Shown here: positions 61,690-64,000 of the stretch, piece after piece
Position numbering within the stretch: the first letter of the stretch is position 1
How the letters are laid out: every line of letters begins with the position of its first letter
Assembly (NCBI GenBank): GCA_002633005.1
Contig: NMRA01000872.1
Span: forward strand, 1-64,000
Direction of reading: 5' to 3'
DNA length: 64,000 bases
From: Phoronis australis
Taxonomy: Eukaryota > Phoronida > Phoronidae
Translations under genes and position numbers: made by a program
Notes under the pieces: model-generated
Databases searched by the model: none
What the model was told of the DNA's origin: nothing
What the model saw: the letters and a program-made list of their open reading frames with translations, nothing else

Positions 61690-64000
61690 GTCCTAGGTAC
61701 ATGTTTTCAGTATCGTATTTGTGGTGCTTGATTATGCGGATATATTTCGAGGTACGTGTAAGCTTTCGAAAGAATTGCAATACGTCTAGATTGTTGGGCA
61801 CAATACATGTACTCCTAGTTGTTAGACAATGGTAGTACCCACAGCCAGGTACCCGAAGCCCGGAATCGCAAGTAGATCCCTGTGATCTTCTGTTTCAAAA
61901 TGTTTGGAGCCATTAGACCGCAAAATATTCCAAAATATATGTGGAATTTGTTCGGAAGAAGTTTTTCGATGACAACAGTTCTTAACTTAATTCATCTCTA
62001 CATATAAACATTCCACCCTAAGCCCTATATTCCATAGTAGGAACTAACACATGAACTAATGAATGCAAACAAATCCCGCGGAAGCGTGGCGCAACCTACG
62101 CAGCGCGAGATCGAAGTTGTCATTCCAAGCCTAGAGCTCTAGCGTTAATGCAACAACTTGTTCCAATAAACAAGCTAGATAATTTAACCCACTGTATGCT
62201 ATAGTGCCCTAGTATCAGTTACCCAGGCATCTCGGCGCTAAGCACTATGTCCTATACTAATATAGATAAGGACAACTCAGGCCAAAAAGTCATAGTTGAA
62301 GCGGGTCGACTCATTTTTAGGCCTTTACTCACTGACTAAATTAAAAAACGCTCGCTTGTATCCATTTTTGTCCGCACGTTAGAAAGGGAACACAAAATTT
62401 GAAACGTCATGATTTAGCTGTGGTGGGTGAAAATTTACCCGCATCATTTTTGCTTGTTTCAGGTGGGTTTTCTTTTTTGAAAAGGTGAGCAACAAAAAAG
62501 ACTGCATCACCGATTCCATTTAAACGAAAAATGAGACATCAAATTCAACTTTGCCTTTTTGTCCTGATAAAATAGTCACAGTCATGACATCTGCGTTGAA
62601 GTTGCCGTTGAGAGGTTTTCAAAACTTAAAAGTTTTAGCGACGGAAAGACGATACCTTTTCAGTGCAGACTGAATTTTAGACTTAAATCTCTGGAAAATA
62701 CAATAAACGTAGAGGCCCATGACCATACCTCGACAATTTCAAATTTCAGATTGAAAATCACGGTAACCGGTGAGTTTACTGATCGATAAACTGTGCGCAA
62801 ATTCCATACACTAGTTTAAATGCGTCGTTGAATCTGTGGAAACCGCTTCACAAGACTGAAGTACATAAAGAAATTGTTCTCACGATAATTGCCCTGTCCC
62901 TTGTTTCGGATTTTCACCTCAGTGCTGCAGCAACTGGTTATCACCGACTGGTCATTCGGCATATACAAAAGCGAACTAAATGAAAAACAACGCAGCCACG
63001 ACCTTGTGTCACCTCAATCGTTTATCTATCTCAGCAAATCTTTACCTGAAAACTTGATATCACTTAGGCGATACCGTTGAACGCGTCTTATCTGCCATGG
63101 CACAGTTTGGAAGTAAATTATGTTTACCTTAGATTGGTTCCGTAGTCGGGAAGATCTCGCCAATGAACCCAATGTGATCACGTGGTTTGCTTGTAGTAAT
63201 GGGAATATCTCGCAAGATTTTGCTTGTTGTGTTTTCTCGAGGTTCTCGCGTCTACGAAGCTTAAGTATGCAACTTCGTGAAAAACTAAGTAACCCCATTG
63301 ACGTTATTCGTTGATTTAGTGTTTTTATAAAGCTCTCTGCTCCACGTTGGCTTTCTGAGAATTTGTAGGGCAGGCGTACCGAAGGGACCGTCTGTAAACG
63401 AGAGGACCACGTCTCAGTGAAAGATGGACCCTTAATATGAAAGGTTTTCTGTCCCAATGCTCTAATCGCAAAAAAAGGCTATACAGCTGAGAACAGAAAA
63501 GTGACCCTCTTTCCATGCATCATCGGGTAACCCTCCTTCCGTCACTGGGCTATCTTCCTGGACATAAAGAATTTTACAATTTCACAAAAAAAAAACAGGA
63601 AAATAGGGGAAATCGATGCCACCATTAGTCCCCCTTCCCGGCCCTCCGCGAGCGGCTCTTTAAATGAAAGGATATCAATACAACAGATTTTTACGAAGAA
63701 TGCATAACCAGGAGTACATTCGGATAACTAAACTGCAAAACCTGGGCTAACCCGCTAAATGCTCGGACAATGGCCTCGAACTGGTAGCTGACAAAGGCTC
63801 TCTTAATTACCTCGTCTGAGCGCTTAGCTGTGTCTTGTCACAAATGACCTTCGCCCCCGGCATTAGGGCAAAGGGAAACTTTTCTAAACGATAAATACAT
63901 GTAAGGACACCTTTATCTGTGTCAAACTCGGAGCACGCTATCTGCGCTTGCACATGACAAAGTCCAGTCTCATTGAGAAATCATGTGTTGACAAAGAACA
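61690..64000. other. Upstream intergenic region, no genes recognised
   Basis: 2.3 kb right flank. Open frames here (for example 63026-63457 minus) have no recognisable motif. No repeats or RNA genes were identified with confidence. Confidence 0.45.

Noticed and set aside
62080-62150. Possible tRNA-like segment (GCGTGGCGCAAC...)
   Set aside because: No clear B box and no closing stems.
63026-63457. 143-codon minus-strand frame at the right edge
   Set aside because: No motif or homology I can recognise, and no splice or start context supporting it.

Overview
The window is animal nuclear DNA. Coding regions are split into short exons by GT-AG introns, and the rest is AT-rich and full of microsatellites and decayed retroelements. 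The gene content, the frequent TACATGTA-type motifs and the repeat families (Penelope-like, L1/Tx1-like, and other non-LTR elements) suggest a marine invertebrate such as an echinoderm, hemichordate, mollusc or brachiopod. The species cannot be fixed from the sequence.

Three protein-coding genes were rebuilt by hand from exon-intron structure. (1) On the minus strand, from about 28.8 kb down to 830 and then off the left edge, is a stretched gene whose seven recognised exons encode a nidogen-type (NIDO) domain, an Ig-like E-set/IPT-like domain and the start of the next segment. The order resembles Mesh-type epithelial junction proteins. (2) On the plus strand, from 36,134 to 47,769, is a complete 14-exon chloride-type animal alpha-amylase of about 728 residues. 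It has a signal peptide, all four catalytic regions and a 217-residue C-terminal extension on its own exons. (3) On the minus strand, from 59,110 to 55,429, is a two-exon membrane-anchored copper amine oxidase of about 786 residues with topaquinone and copper motifs. It is convergent with the amylase.

The introns and spacers hold mobile-element debris. There is a non-LTR fragment at 11.9-12.4 kb and a frameshifted Penelope-like element at 14.1-16.8 kb, itself split by a 326-bp insertion with a 9-bp target duplication and long inverted arms. Further on are an L1/Tx1-like relic at 23.6-24.2 kb, a THAP-domain relic at 29.7-30.0 kb, a LINE 3' end at 31.0-31.8 kb, a 200-bp MITE-like element built of palindromic units at 54.6 kb, and a 5'-truncated L1/Tx1-like LINE with a long open frame at 59.6-61.7 kb. 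The three single N bases (31,527; 40,447; 52,259) sit at a domain-skipping junction, the end of a microsatellite and the junction of a 612-bp tandem duplication. They probably mark assembly joins.

The three genes show no functional link beyond being secreted or membrane proteins. No prokaryotic, CRISPR or viral gene content was seen.
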